Positions 1 through 7,949 are shown, counted from the first letter of the stretch. The stretch is 11,635 nt of DNA from Singulisphaera sp. GP187 (GCA_943327965.2 CALPYQ020000019.1:1-11635), one strand, 5' to 3'. The notes: a model not told the origin generated them from the sequence alone. Numbers and translations are program-made.

Positions 1-465
1 ATCTTCGCTTTCGGGGCGGCCTTCAATGCCCATCATCATGGGCTGGCTGGGGCCGTAAATGTCGGCATCAAGCAGGCCCACACTGGCGCCTTCTGCGGCC
101 AGCGCCAACGCAAGGTTCACTGCGGTTGTGCTTTTACCCACGCCGCCCTTGCCAGAGGCCACCGCCACAATATTTTTGACCTGCGGCAGCAAAGCAACGC
201 CGCGCTGGGCGGCATGGGCCACAATTTTCATGGTGACATTGGCCGACACGTTGTTGACACCAGGCACTTGCTTGGCCGCCGCAATGAGCGCATTGCGCAA
301 AGCAGGGATTTGGCTCTTGGCGGGATAGCCCAATTCAACATCAAAGGCGACATTGCCACCGTCTACCACCAGGTTTTTCAGGGCCTTGGTAGAGACAAAA
401 TCTTTGCCAGTATTGGGGTCGATGACCGATTCGAGGGCTTTTTGGAGTTGTTCTGGGGTCGACAT
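1..465 (-). CDS. apbC: Mrp/ApbC iron-sulfur carrier P-loop ATPase (partial, N-terminal 155 aa)
   Basis: This is the N-terminal part of a Mrp/NBP35-family ATPase, which binds Fe-S clusters in the cytoplasm and passes them to apo-proteins. The frame read back from the ATG at 465 stays open to the left edge. Residues about 1-85 form the MIP18/DUF59-type domain common in bacterial Mrp. It is followed by the deviant Walker A loop [10 protein letters not shown] (104-113) and the DADIYGPS segment (133-140) typical of the family. The C-terminal half, with the CxxC cluster ligands, lies outside the window, so cluster binding cannot be checked. The gene is divergent from metG across 89 bases, as mrp and metG are in E. 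coli. The Shine-Dalgarno is weak (AGAAAG about 7 bases before the ATG). The symbol mrp is equally used. Confidence 0.95.
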   Translation of the reverse strand, partial: MSTPEQLQKALESVIDPNTGKDFVSTKALKNLVVDGGNVAFDVELGYPAKSQIPALRNALIAAAKQVPGVNNVSANVTMKIVAHAAQRGVALLPQVKNIVAVASGKGGVGKSTTAVNLALALAAEGASVGLLDADIYGPSQPMMMGIEGRPESED

Positions 466-554
466 GTGAAACTTTCTGCGAATGCTGGGAAGTTTAGCGA
501 CATCGGATGGTCGTAGCCCATAAAATCGAGGATTCCCCTACAAATTGACCCCAC
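466..554. promoter_or_regulatory. Divergent mrp/metG intergenic region with candidate metG promoter
   Basis: These 89 bases must hold the start signals of both divergent genes. For metG the best match on the plus strand is GCGACA (497-502, 4 of 6 to the sigma-70 -35 consensus), an 18-base spacer and TAAAAT (521-526, 5 of 6 to the -10 consensus). That would give a short leader of about 20 bases. For mrp, TAAACT on the minus strand (496 back to 491) is a possible -10, but I see no good -35 for it. The two candidates overlap, so the promoters might compete. This is motif matching by eye only. Confidence 0.4.
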
Positions 555-2639
555 ATGTCTGCCTCGACTGTTACGAACCTCACTGCTGCCCAGCGACAAA
601 TTTTTGTCACGACCGCTTTGCCCTATGCCAACGGCAACTTTCACATCGGTCACATCATGGAGTACATCCAGGCCGACATCTGGGTTCGTGCGCAACGCAT
701 GCAGGGCCACGAGGTTCATTTTGTGTGTGCCGACGATGCGCACGGCGCTCCCATCATGATTGCAGCCGAAAAGGCTGGCATCACGCCGCAGCAGTTTGTG
801 GCCAACATTGCGTCAGGTCGCAAGCCATACCTTGATGGTTTTCACATTGCCTTTGACAACTGGCATTCCACCGATGGGCCAGAGAATCACGAACTGGCCC
901 AACAAATTTACCGCGACCTCAAAGCCGCCGGTCTCATTGCCACCAAAACCATCGAGCAGTTCTTCGACCCCGAAAAGTCTATGTTCTTGCCCGACCGCTT
1001 CATCAAAGGCGAATGCCCCAAGTGTGGCGCCAAGGACCAATATGGCGACAGCTGTGAATCTTGCGGTGCTGTTTACTCGCCCACCGAAGTCAAGAATCCC
1101 TACTCAGCTTTGTCGGGCGCCACGCCGGTCCTGAAGCAATCTGAACACTATTTCTTCAAATTGTCCGACCCCCGTTGCGTCGAGTTTTTAGAAAAGTGGA
1201 CGCACGAGTCAGGCCGCTTGCAGCCTGAAGTGCTGAACAAAATCAAAGAATGGTTTGCCAAAGACGAAGAAGGTCAAGGCGGCTTGGGCGACTGGGACAT
1301 CAGCCGTGACGCGCCCTATTTCGGCATTGAAATTCCCGATGCACCCGGCAAATATTTTTATGTGTGGCTCGATGCGCCCATTGGCTACTTGGCTTCGCTC
1401 AAAAACTACTTGGGCAAGATTGGGGTGGACTACAACGCCTACATCAACAACCCCCAAGTAGAGCAGTACCACTTCATTGGCAAAGACATCACGTATTTCC
1501 ACACTTTGTTCTGGCCTGCCATGCTGCACTTCAGTGGCCGCAAAACGCCCAACGCAATTTACGTGCATGGCTTCTTAACCGTCAGCGGCGAGAAGATGAG
1601 CAAGAGCCGCGGCACAGGCCTTGACCCTTTAAAGTATTTGAAACTGGGCATGAACCCCGAGTGGCTGCGCTACTACATTGCCGCCAAACTCAATGGCCGC
1701 AACGAAGATGTCGACTTCAACCCCGAAGACTTCATGGCCCGCGTCAATTCCGACTTGGTGGGCAAGTACATCAACATTGCATCGCGCGCAGCCGGCTTCA
1801 TTGCCAAGCGCTTAGGTGGCAAGTTGGGATCCGTCTCGGCCGATGGTGAGGCTTTGCTCCAACAGCTGCACCAAGGCGTGCCCCCCATTGCCAAGCTTTA
1901 CGACGAACGCGACTACGCCAAAGCGCTTCGCGAAGTGATGCTCTTGGCCGACCGTGTCAACGAATACGTCGACCAAAACAAACCTTGGGAACTGGCCAAG
2001 CAAGAAGGCATGGACGCCCGCCTGCACGATGTTTGCACCACCTGCATTGAAGCCTTCCGCTTGCTCAGCCTCATGCTCAAACCCGTGCTGCCTTCCTTGG
2101 CCAGCAACGTCGAAAAATTCTTGAACATCGAGGCCATGAACTTCACAGAAGTGAAGGCCTCGTTGGGCGCCGGTCACGCTATCAACGATTACAAACACCT
2201 GATGCAGCGTGTCGATGTCGCCATGCTCGATGCCTTGTTTGAAGCACCCGAGCCCGTGGTTGAAGCAGCGCCCCTGCCTGGCGGTGAAGCCATCGCCCCC
2301 ACCATCTCGATTGACGACTTTGCCAAGATCGATTTGCGCATAGCGCAAATTGTGAAGTGCGAAGCTGTAGAAGGCTCGACCAAACTGCTGCGCCTCACAT
2401 TGGACGTGGGCGAAGGCAAGCATCGCAATGTGTTCAGTGGCATTGCCAGCGTTTACAAGCCCGAAGACTTGGTCGGCAAACTGACCGTCATGGTGGCCAA
2501 TTTGGCCCCCCGCAAAATGAAGTTTGGTGTGTCTGAAGGCATGGTGCTGGCTGCCAGCCATGCCGACGAAAAAACCGATGCTGGCATTTACGTATTGAAT
2601 CCATGGCCTGGCGCCAAGCCGGGTATGCGCATCCACTGA
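555..2639 (+). CDS. metG: Methionyl-tRNA synthetase
   Basis: MetRS charges tRNA-Met with methionine in the cytoplasm using ATP, and is required for translation initiation and elongation. The 694-residue length matches the long E. coli-type enzyme. Visible parts, in order, are: the class I signature HIGH at 30-33; a zinc-binding knuckle with C154, C157, C167 and C170 (CPKC then CESC); the Rossmann core; the KMSKS loop at 347-351; an anticodon-binding helical domain; and a C-terminal EMAP/Trbp111-type tRNA-binding and dimerisation domain from about 584 to the end ([15 protein letters not shown]). The ATG at 555 is the only sensible start because the HIGH motif follows closely. It has no clear Shine-Dalgarno. 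The gene ends 54 bases before the SulP gene with no obvious terminator, so read-through is possible. Confidence 0.98.
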   Translation: MSASTVTNLTAAQRQIFVTTALPYANGNFHIGHIMEYIQADIWVRAQRMQGHEVHFVCADDAHGAPIMIAAEKAGITPQQFVANIASGRKPYLDGFHIAFDNWHSTDGPENHELAQQIYRDLKAAGLIATKTIEQFFDPEKSMFLPDRFIKGECPKCGAKDQYGDSCESCGAVYSPTEVKNPYSALSGATPVLKQSEHYFFKLSDPRCVEFLEKWTHESGRLQPEVLNKIKEWFAKDEEGQGGLGDWDISRDAPYFGIEIPDAPGKYFYVWLDAPIGYLASLKNYLGKIGVDYNAYINNPQVEQYHFIGKDITYFHTLFWPAMLHFSGRKTPNAIYVHGFLTVSGEKMSKSRGTGLDPLKYLKLGMNPEWLRYYIAAKLNGRNEDVDFNPEDFMARVNSDLVGKYINIASRAAGFIAKRLGGKLGSVSADGEALLQQLHQGVPPIAKLYDERDYAKALREVMLLADRVNEYVDQNKPWELAKQEGMDARLHDVCTTCIEAFRLLSLMLKPVLPSLASNVEKFLNIEAMNFTEVKASLGAGHAINDYKHLMQRVDVAMLDALFEAPEPVVEAAPLPGGEAIAPTISIDDFAKIDLRIAQIVKCEAVEGSTKLLRLTLDVGEGKHRNVFSGIASVYKPEDLVGKLTVMVANLAPRKMKFGVSEGMVLAASHADEKTDAGIYVLNPWPGAKPGMRIH

Positions 2640-2641
2640 CC

Positions 2642-2694
2642 TGCATCATCGAATCGGTCGTGCAAGAGGCCGTGCTCAGCGCTACACTGATGCA
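2642..2694 (+). repeat. 7-bp inverted repeat spanning the metG-sulP gap
   Basis: TGCATCA (2642-2648) is the exact reverse complement of TGATGCA (2688-2694). The second arm ends on the first base of the SulP ATG. The 39-base loop makes it a weak RNA hairpin, and a 7-bp match at this distance could be chance. The gap also holds TACACT (2683-2688), a poor -10 candidate, and I see no other terminator or Shine-Dalgarno. Confidence 0.3.
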
Positions 2695-4364
2695 TGGCCT
2701 TTTTCTTTCGTCCTAAGCTTGTCGATACCCTGAAGGGGTATACCCGCGAGCAACTGGGCACAGACATCGCATCTGGCCTCACTGTGGGCGTAGTGGCCTT
2801 GCCTTTGGCCATGGCTTTTGCCATTGCCTCAGGCCTCAAACCCGAAGCGGGCTTGTTCACGGCCATCATTGCGGGCTTCATTATTTCTGCACTGGGCGGC
2901 AGCAGGGTTCAAATTGGCGGGCCTGCAGGCGCCTTCATTGTCATTGTGTATGGCATCTTGGAGCGCTATGGCTTGGCCAACTTGATCATTGCCACGGCAG
3001 CATCGGGCGTCCTGTTGTTTGTCATGGGCCTGCTTAAATTGGGCAGCCTAATTCGCTTTATTCCAGTGGCAGTGATCATTGGCTTTACCAATGGCATTGC
3101 GGTACTCATCATGCTGTCGCAAGCCAAAGATTTTTTGGGCCTCAAAGTGAGCAACATGCCCGCCGATTTTTTTGGGATGCTGCGCACTCTGCATGAAGCT
3201 CTGCCCACGTTTCAAGCACCGGCCTTTGGCTTGGCCTTGGGCTCTTTGATGGTCATCGTGTTGTGGCAACGCTTTTTTTCTAACCGCGCTGGCAAAGAAC
3301 CCAAACAAGGCCTTCAACGCCTTCTCCAAATTGTGCCCGGCTCTATTGTTGCGCTCATTCTTGCGACTTCGATGGCACAGGTTCTGAACTTGCCAATTGA
3401 GACCATCGGCAGCAAATTTGGCGGCATTCCCTCTGAGTTACCCCGTCTGGTTTGGCCAGCATTTAGTTGGGACACCCTGCAGCACTTGGGCATGCCCATC
3501 CTAACCCTGACCTTGTTGGGCGCCATTGAGTCCCTGCTGTGCGCGCGCATTGCAGATGGTCTGATTGACGATCGCCACAACCCCAATCAAGAACTGATGG
3601 CACAGGGCGTGGCCAATTTTGTGACACCTTTCTTTGGGGGTATGCCCGCAACAGGCACCATTGCACGCACGGTGACCAATGTCAAAAGTGGTGGCCGTAC
3701 GCCCATTGCTGGCATGGTCCACGCCCTCACTTTGTTGTTGGTTGTTTGGGTTGCAGCCCCACTGGCCAACCACATTCCCTTGGCCACCTTGGCGGCCATT
3801 TTGATGTTTGTTGCTTGGAACATGGGCGAGTGGCACGCCTTTACCGATCTCAAGCAATTTCGCATTCCCTATCGGATCACCTTACTGGCTGTTTTCCTAC
3901 TCACCGTGGTCGTTGACCTGACGGTGGCCGTTGAATTTGGTTTGTTTGCGGCAGGTATCACCTTCATTTACAGAATTTCAAATCTGAGCCGCATTGAGCA
4001 GTTGAGCGATCAAGACACTGCCAAACTGGCCCATCAAAATGGCCAAATCAGTGCCTACCGCTTGTATGGTGCGCTGTTCTTTGGCGCGGTCAAATTGCTA
4101 GAGGACATCGAAAATACATTGCCTCAAAAAGCACTGGTTTTAGACCTCAAAAATCTCATTTACATTGACTCTTCAGGCGCTGACGCGCTGCTGGCTTTGG
4201 CCCGTATTTGTCAAAAGAAACATGTGCGCCTCATCATTTGCGGCCTGAACCACCAACCCCTGGACATTGCCCGCAGAACAGGATTCCTCGATTTGGTGGG
4301 TCAAAATGTTCTGCCTGACTACGATTCAGGCCTGGATGCCGCCCTTTTGTCAGAAAAACGCTGA
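2694..4364 (+). CDS. SulP-family inorganic anion transporter with STAS domain
   Basis: This is an inner-membrane secondary transporter of the SulP/SLC26 family, whose members move sulfate, bicarbonate, dicarboxylates or related anions. The substrate cannot be told from sequence. The 556-residue length is typical. A hydrophobic transport domain fills about residues 20-425, with multiple membrane helices, the family's GGPAG motif at 75-79 and the conserved PATGTIARTVTN stretch before the later helices. A cytoplasmic STAS domain follows at about 448-545. It contains D492-S493-S494-G495, the position corresponding to the phosphorylatable serine loop of anti-sigma antagonists, then a GFLDL segment. 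The ATG at 2694 gives a family-like N-terminus but lacks a clear Shine-Dalgarno. There is no fused carbonic anhydrase or CNMP domain. A second, different SulP gene starts at 10954. Confidence 0.93.
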   Translation: MAFFFRPKLVDTLKGYTREQLGTDIASGLTVGVVALPLAMAFAIASGLKPEAGLFTAIIAGFIISALGGSRVQIGGPAGAFIVIVYGILERYGLANLIIATAASGVLLFVMGLLKLGSLIRFIPVAVIIGFTNGIAVLIMLSQAKDFLGLKVSNMPADFFGMLRTLHEALPTFQAPAFGLALGSLMVIVLWQRFFSNRAGKEPKQGLQRLLQIVPGSIVALILATSMAQVLNLPIETIGSKFGGIPSELPRLVWPAFSWDTLQHLGMPILTLTLLGAIESLLCARIADGLIDDRHNPNQELMAQGVANFVTPFFGGMPATGTIARTVTNVKSGGRTPIAGMVHALTLLLVVWVAAPLANHIPLATLAAILMFVAWNMGEWHAFTDLKQFRIPYRITLLAVFLLTVVVDLTVAVEFGLFAAGITFIYRISNLSRIEQLSDQDTAKLAHQNGQISAYRLYGALFFGAVKLLEDIENTLPQKALVLDLKNLIYIDSSGADALLALARICQKKHVRLIICGLNHQPLDIARRTGFLDLVGQNVLPDYDSGLDAALLSEKR

Positions 4365-4375
4365 CGACTCCCCGC

Positions 4376-4381
4376 TAAAAT
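4376..4381 (+). promoter_or_regulatory. Candidate -10 element for DUF3460-scpA
   Basis: TAAAAT at 4376-4381, preceded by CGC, matches 5 of 6 -10 positions and lies about 30 bases before the DUF3460 start. The same hexamer precedes metG and gpmA, which suggests a locally common promoter style. A TTGTCA at 4347-4352 is a good -35 match, but its 23-base spacing is too long for sigma-70, so no paired -35 is claimed. Confidence 0.35.
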
Positions 4382-4411
4382 AAGCCTCTATTCAACTGAA
4401 ACCGCTTTGTC

Positions 4412-4624
4412 ATGTCGCTCTTGCATTTTTTCCGTCGCCCTGACTACCGTTCAGACACCACCCAGTTCATTGACCAGCTCAAAACCGAGCGCCCCCATTT
4501 GGACGCTGCCCAACAAGAAGCGCGCGCGCTTTTGTGGGACGCCTCGGTCGATCGCCATGTGTTGAAAGAGTTCAACGAAGGCAAAGTGGCTCAAAAACCT
4601 TACGTCTATCAGACCCAAGGTTGA
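4412..4624 (+). CDS. DUF3460 family small protein
   Basis: This 70-residue soluble protein has no signal peptide or membrane helix. I recognise it as DUF3460, a short family of unknown function found mainly in beta-proteobacteria. The recognisable parts are the N-terminal YRSDTTQFIDQLK segment and the middle ARALLWDASVDRH segment, followed by a basic tail ending in KPYVYQTQ. The protein is likely helical and rich in charged residues. The ATG at 4412 gives the full family length. The Shine-Dalgarno is not obvious. The gene sits 47 bases after the SulP gene and ends directly against or overlapping scpA, so the two are probably co-transcribed and translationally coupled. That hints at a link with chromosome condensation, but no function should be assumed. 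Confidence 0.85.
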   Translation: MSLLHFFRRPDYRSDTTQFIDQLKTERPHLDAAQQEARALLWDASVDRHVLKEFNEGKVAQKPYVYQTQG

Positions 4625-4629
4625 ACCTG

Positions 4630-5484
4630 TTGGAAAACACGCTCGCGCCCATTGAGGTTTTGCCAGCCGCTGAAAATCCGGTGGGCCAACCTGAGGTCAT
4701 CGACCATGTGGCCGTTGCACGCCTGTATGGCGAGCCCTTGTTTTCTATGCCCAACGACCTCTACATCCCACCCGATGCGTTGGAGGTTTTTCTAGAGGCC
4801 TTTGAAGGCCCACTGGACTTGTTGTTGTACTTGATTCGCAAGCAAAACTTCAACATCCTTGATATTCCCATGGCTGCGGTCACGCGCCAGTACCTCAGCT
4901 ATGTCGATGAAATTCGCCAGCACAACCTAGAGTTGGCGGCAGAATATTTGCTCATGGCTGCCATGCTGATTGAAATCAAATCACGCATGCTTTTACCCCC
5001 CAAAAAGGTGGCCGAAGGGCAAGAGCCAGAAGATCCCCGTGCCGAGTTGGTGCGTCGCTTGCTCGAATACGAGCAAATGAAATTGGCCTCCATGCAACTG
5101 GGCAATGTGCCGCAATACGGTCGCGACTTTTTAAAAGCGCAGGTCTACATCGAGCAAAGTTTGCAGCCGCGTTTCCCCGATGTGCACTTGGTCGAATTGC
5201 AAGAGGCATGGCAAGACATTTTGAAGCGGGCCAAGTTGGTTCAGCATCACAAAATTAGCCGCGAAGAACTCAGCGTGCGCGAGCACATGAGCATTGTTTT
5301 AAAGCACCTTCAAGGCCGCAAGTTTGTCGAGTTTGAAAACTTGTTTGACCCCAGCAAAGGCACACCTGTGCTGGTGGTGACCTTCATTGCCTTGCTCGAA
5401 TTGGCCAAAGAGACGCTGATTGAAATTACCCAAGCCGAAGCCTTTGCGCCCATTTATGTGCGCCTGGCCTTTACACCGGTTTGA
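4630..5484 (+). CDS. scpA: Segregation and condensation protein A (kleisin)
   Basis: ScpA is the kleisin subunit that bridges the SMC heads and, with ScpB, forms the bacterial condensin that compacts and segregates the chromosome. The N-terminal kleisin signature is clear from about residue 50 (EVFLEAFEGPLDLLLYLIRKQNFNILDIP), followed by the helical MLIEIKSRMLLPP segment. The C-terminal winged-helix part runs to APIYVRLAF. An in-frame ATG lies at 4534, inside the DUF3460 gene, but it would add an Arg-rich stretch that looks like the neighbour read out of frame. I prefer the TTG at 4630, nine bases after AAGG (284 aa). The TTG at 4621, overlapping the DUF3460 stop, is also possible, and so is the GTG at 4681. 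The ATG at 4747 is less likely because VARLYGEPLF before it looks conserved. No scpB is in the window. Confidence 0.9.
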   Translation: MENTLAPIEVLPAAENPVGQPEVIDHVAVARLYGEPLFSMPNDLYIPPDALEVFLEAFEGPLDLLLYLIRKQNFNILDIPMAAVTRQYLSYVDEIRQHNLELAAEYLLMAAMLIEIKSRMLLPPKKVAEGQEPEDPRAELVRRLLEYEQMKLASMQLGNVPQYGRDFLKAQVYIEQSLQPRFPDVHLVELQEAWQDILKRAKLVQHHKISREELSVREHMSIVLKHLQGRKFVEFENLFDPSKGTPVLVVTFIALLELAKETLIEITQAEAFAPIYVRLAFTPV

Positions 5485-5495
5485 TTTGCCAACAA

Positions 5496-5512
5496 CTTGC
5501 TGTTTAAGCAAG
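5496..5512. terminator. Small hairpin between convergent scpA and gpsA
   Basis: CTTGCT (5496-5501), a five-base loop and AGCAAG (5507-5512) form a 6-bp hairpin at the convergent junction, with the gpsA stop codon in the loop. Neither side has a strong run of T. It may act as a weak bidirectional terminator, but the evidence is thin. Confidence 0.3.
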
Positions 5513-6526
5513 CTCTCCTTTGGCACCGCGGCCCATCAGTGCAGACACGGCCTCTGTCGGTTTAAGTTGACCATCTAGCAATGCCACCACCGCTTGAGCA
5601 ATTGGCATCTCTACCCCCAAGGCCTGCGCACGCTTGACCACTGTTCGGGCGCTGTAAACACCTTCGGCCACATGGCCCAACGACTGAACCGCTTGCTGCA
5701 AGTCCATACCTTGCGCCAACAGCAATCCTACTTTGCGGTTTCGACTTAAATCGCCAGTGGCTGTGAGCACCAAATCGCCTAAGCCAGACAAGCCCATGAA
5801 GGTCTCGGGCTTGGCACCCAAAGCCACGCCCAATCGGGTCATTTCTGACAAGCCCCTTGTGATTAAGGCTGCGCGTGCGTTCAGGCCTAAGTGAAGGCCA
5901 TCGCATAAGCCTGTGGCAATGGCCAACACATTTTTAACAGCCCCACCCACTTCAACGCCCACCATGTCTTCATTGGCATAAATGCGCAAACTGGGACTGT
6001 GAAATGCATCGACCAAAATTTGACGCACAGCTTTGTGGGCACTGGCAGCCACCAACGCCGTGGGTTGGGCTTGGGCCACTTCGAGCGCAAAGCTAGGGCC
6101 ACTGAGGGCACCTGCCAATAAATGAGGTGCTACTTGCTGACACACTTCATGCGGCATGGCTCCCGACGCAATGCCGTCTGAGGCAGCTTCAAAACCCTTG
6201 CACAACCACGCCACAGGCACTTGCGAAGTGCTCAAGGTTTGTAACATGCCCCTGAGCGCAGACATGGGCGTGGCCACCACAATCAAATCGTGGGCATTGG
6301 CCCATGCCGGCATCTGATTGAGAGGTGTACTGACGGGCTGAAGCGCGGTAGGAAATTGAATGCCTGGTAAATACCGTGCATTGACCCGCTGGGTTTGCAT
6401 GTCTTCGGCCAAAGCCGTATCACGCGTCCATAACTGAACCGCGTGATGGGCTGAATGACGGCTGGCACTGATGGCCAGCGCTGTACCCCAAGCACCTGCC
6501 CCGATGACCGCAATCTTCAGGCTCAA
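5504..6526 (-). CDS. gpsA: NAD(P)-dependent glycerol-3-phosphate dehydrogenase
   Basis: GpsA reduces dihydroxyacetone phosphate to sn-glycerol-3-phosphate, the backbone of membrane phospholipids, in the cytoplasm. The 340-residue length is normal. The dinucleotide-binding loop [10 protein letters not shown] spans 9-18. Further landmarks are K110 in [16 protein letters not shown] (142-151), the catalytic-lysine segment GGAVKN (K198), the substrate-binding [10 protein letters not shown] (216-225) and SGLGDLVLT (247-255). The start codon is TTG at 6526. No ATG or GTG lies in frame upstream before the secB stop, and the encoded (M)[10 protein letters not shown] matches the usual family N-terminus, so this rare start is well supported. 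No clear Shine-Dalgarno is seen, and coupling to secB, 17 bases upstream, is likely. It is last in the rhodanese-grxC-secB-gpsA cluster. Confidence 0.97.
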   Translation of the reverse strand: MSLKIAVIGAGAWGTALAISASRHSAHHAVQLWTRDTALAEDMQTQRVNARYLPGIQFPTALQPVSTPLNQMPAWANAHDLIVVATPMSALRGMLQTLSTSQVPVAWLCKGFEAASDGIASGAMPHEVCQQVAPHLLAGALSGPSFALEVAQAQPTALVAASAHKAVRQILVDAFHSPSLRIYANEDMVGVEVGGAVKNVLAIATGLCDGLHLGLNARAALITRGLSEMTRLGVALGAKPETFMGLSGLGDLVLTATGDLSRNRKVGLLLAQGMDLQQAVQSLGHVAEGVYSARTVVKRAQALGVEMPIAQAVVALLDGQLKPTEAVSALMGRGAKGELA

Positions 6527-6543
6527 GTTGGAGACCCGGAGAG

Positions 6544-7008
6544 TTACTGAACTTGGGGTGCAGCAGCTGCTGCCTGCTCGGCCAGTTGGGCTTGTTGCTG
6601 CTCGTACATGGCTTGGAAATTAATTTCAGCCAAATGAACGGGTGGGAAACCAGCGCGTGTGACGATGTCGGCAACGTTGCCACGCAAATAGGGGTACACA
6701 ATTTGAGGGCAAGCAATGCCCATGATGCTGCCCATTTGGTCTTCAGGCACGTTGCGAATTTCAAAAATACCAGCTTGCTTGCACTCGACCAAGAAAACAG
6801 TTTTGTCTTCAATTTTGGTGTGAACGGTGGCTGTCACGCAAATTTCGTAAACGCCTTCTGCTGCTTGATTGGCTTCAACACCCAACTGAATGTCCACCGC
6901 GGGTTGCTGTTGCTCCAACAAGATGGCGGGGGAATTGGGTTGCTCCAAAGACGCTTCTTTCAGGTAAACGCGCTGGATTTGGAACACGGGGGTGTTTTCT
7001 TCGGACAT
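6544..7008 (-). CDS. secB: Protein-export chaperone SecB
   Basis: SecB is a cytoplasmic homotetrameric chaperone that keeps preproteins unfolded and hands them to SecA for Sec export. The 154-residue length is normal. The family landmarks are [19 protein letters not shown] near the N-terminus (9-27), [20 protein letters not shown] (65-84) and the C-terminal [21 protein letters not shown] block (106-126). The tail after about residue 137 is Gln/Ala-rich and lacks the basic C-terminus seen in some homologues. The start is ATG at 7008 with AAGAG five bases upstream. A 137-base leader separates it from grxC, the largest internal gap of the cluster, so secB may also have its own promoter. Confidence 0.97.
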   Translation of the reverse strand: MSEENTPVFQIQRVYLKEASLEQPNSPAILLEQQQPAVDIQLGVEANQAAEGVYEICVTATVHTKIEDKTVFLVECKQAGIFEIRNVPEDQMGSIMGIACPQIVYPYLRGNVADIVTRAGFPPVHLAEINFQAMYEQQQAQLAEQAAAAAPQVQ

Positions 7009-7037
7009 AAAAACTCTTGAGTTGAAAATAATCTTCC

Positions 7038-7091
7038 CATCGGTGACTTGATCAAGCCTGAACCTAGGGCCAAGCTAGATTATCACCGATG
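7038..7091. repeat. 9-bp inverted repeat enclosing a 10-bp palindrome in the secB leader
   Basis: CATCGGTGA (7038-7046) is the perfect reverse complement of TCACCGATG (7083-7091). Directly inside the left arm lies the perfect palindrome CTTGATCAAG (7047-7056). The structure sits about 30-83 bases upstream of the secB start. The right arm overlaps a minus-strand GATAAT (7084 back to 7079), a good -10 match without a clear -35. It could be an operator, an RNA structure in the grxC-secB transcript, or the base of a weak terminator after grxC. There is no T-run, so a classic intrinsic terminator is unlikely. Confidence 0.45.
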
Positions 7092-7145
7092 AAAACTGTC
7101 CCTTATGGGAGGGTTAACTTGTAAATGTAGGGGTGTTCAGGCGAT

Positions 7146-7403
7146 TTAAGCCTGCAGCAAAGGCATCAGTCCGCCCTTGGCGTCCAAAGCCACCAGGTCG
7201 TCACACCCACCCACATGGGTCTCACCAATGAATATTTGCGGCACCGTTCTGCGGCCCGTGATGTTCATCATGTGTTCCCGCGCTTCGGGCAGTTGATCGA
7301 TCCGAATTTCTTCAATGTCGGCCACACCTTTGGCCTTCAAAATTTGTTTGGCACGAACGCAATAAGGGCAAACGGCGGTGGTGTACATCTTCACGTGGGG
7401 CAT
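7146..7403 (-). CDS. grxC: Glutaredoxin 3
   Basis: This small cytoplasmic thiol-disulfide oxidoreductase uses glutathione to reduce protein disulfides and mixed disulfides. The protein is 85 residues, the usual GrxC size. It has the dithiol active site CPYC at 12-15, the cis-proline segment TVP at 53-55 and the glutathione-binding GGCDDL at 65-70. The ATG at 7403 follows a fair Shine-Dalgarno (GGAG). It lies 27 bases after the rhodanese gene, the same order as yibN-grxC-secB in E. coli, and co-transcription is likely. A short CAGGC/GCCTG hairpin (7138-7154) overlaps the stop codon but has no T-tract. Confidence 0.97.
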   Translation of the reverse strand: MPHVKMYTTAVCPYCVRAKQILKAKGVADIEEIRIDQLPEAREHMMNITGRRTVPQIFIGETHVGGCDDLVALDAKGGLMPLLQA

Positions 7404-7430
7404 GACAACTCCAAATTGGCTAAAACTGAA

Positions 7431-7838
7431 TCAGGCTTTTTCTGTTGGCAAACTGGCTTCGCGCCAGGCTTTCAAACCACCGGCCAAGGCTTGAGCACGT
7501 TCGTAGCCCAACTTTTTGGCTTGGACGGCGGCGCGAGAAGCTCGGCTACCGGCTTGGCACACCAAGATGACGGGCACGCTTTTGTTTTTAACCATGTTGG
7601 GCAACTGTGCTTCCAGTTGTGCCAAGGGAATGTTTTTTGAACCAATGGCATGGCCTTGGGCAAATTCGTGGGGCTCACACACATCAATGAGGACCGCCTT
7701 TTCACGGTTAATGAGCAAGACCGCATCTGTGGGCGCCACACCACCCGCTGCACCCTGAGACAAGGTAGGCCAAAACAATGCCAACGCAGAGGCAACCGCA
7801 ACCGTCACCAACATCCAGTTTTCAATCAAAAAATTCAC
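7431..7838 (-). CDS. yibN: Membrane-anchored rhodanese-like protein (YibN type)
   Basis: This is a single-domain rhodanese of 135 residues. An N-terminal hydrophobic segment (about 7-25) should anchor it in the inner membrane. The rhodanese fold follows: VLIDVCEPHEFAQGHAIGSKNIPL (49-72), then the active-site loop CQAGSRAS with C94, which would carry a persulfide, and a closing GGLKAW (120-125). The start codon is GTG at 7838, six bases after AAGGG. Membrane anchoring plus the position before grxC-secB-gpsA matches E. coli YibN. The physiological sulfur donor and acceptor are not known from sequence. A role in envelope or membrane-protein biogenesis is inference from context. Confidence 0.92.
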   Translation of the reverse strand: MNFLIENWMLVTVAVASALALFWPTLSQGAAGGVAPTDAVLLINREKAVLIDVCEPHEFAQGHAIGSKNIPLAQLEAQLPNMVKNKSVPVILVCQAGSRASRAAVQAKKLGYERAQALAGGLKAWREASLPTEKA

Positions 7839-7895
7839 AAAAAACCCTTAAAAAGTTCATCTGCAGCCGATTTCTAAGCCACATGCCAGATTCGA

Positions 7896-7905
7896 ATTCT
7901 AAAAT
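7896..7905. promoter_or_regulatory. Overlapping divergent -10 candidates between yibN and gpmA
   Basis: The plus strand carries TAAAAT at 7900-7905 (toward gpmA, start 7950). The minus strand carries TAGAAT from 7901 back to 7896 (toward yibN, start 7838). Each matches 5 of 6 positions of the -10 consensus and they share two bases. Neither has a convincing -35 at 16-18 bases, so one or both may be activator-dependent or fortuitous. A T-run (7924-7930) lies in the gpmA leader. Confidence 0.35.
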
Positions 7906-7949
7906 GCGAACCAGCAAACTGTATTTTTTTATTGATTAAACCTTTAACC

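Noticed and set aside
1812..2636. Long minus-strand reading frame of 274 codons opposite metG
   Set aside because: It lies wholly antisense to the conserved metG C-terminal half, its His/Gly/Gln-rich translation resembles no family I know, and it follows the codon bias of metG read backwards.
4347..4381. TTGTCA plus TAAAAT as a full sigma-70 promoter for DUF3460
   Set aside because: The spacing of 23 bases is outside the workable range, so only the -10 is retained as a weak candidate.
6553..7020. 155-codon plus-strand frame opposite secB
   Set aside because: It is an almost exact antisense image of secB, which is certain; the translated product has no recognisable motif.
7138..7154. CAGGC/GCCTG hairpin at the grxC stop as a terminator
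   Set aside because: Only five base pairs with a seven-base loop and no T-run on the transcribed side, so it is not a credible intrinsic terminator.
7924..7930. T-run before gpmA as a terminator
   Set aside because: There is no GC-rich stem before it and no gene on the plus strand upstream that would need terminating here.
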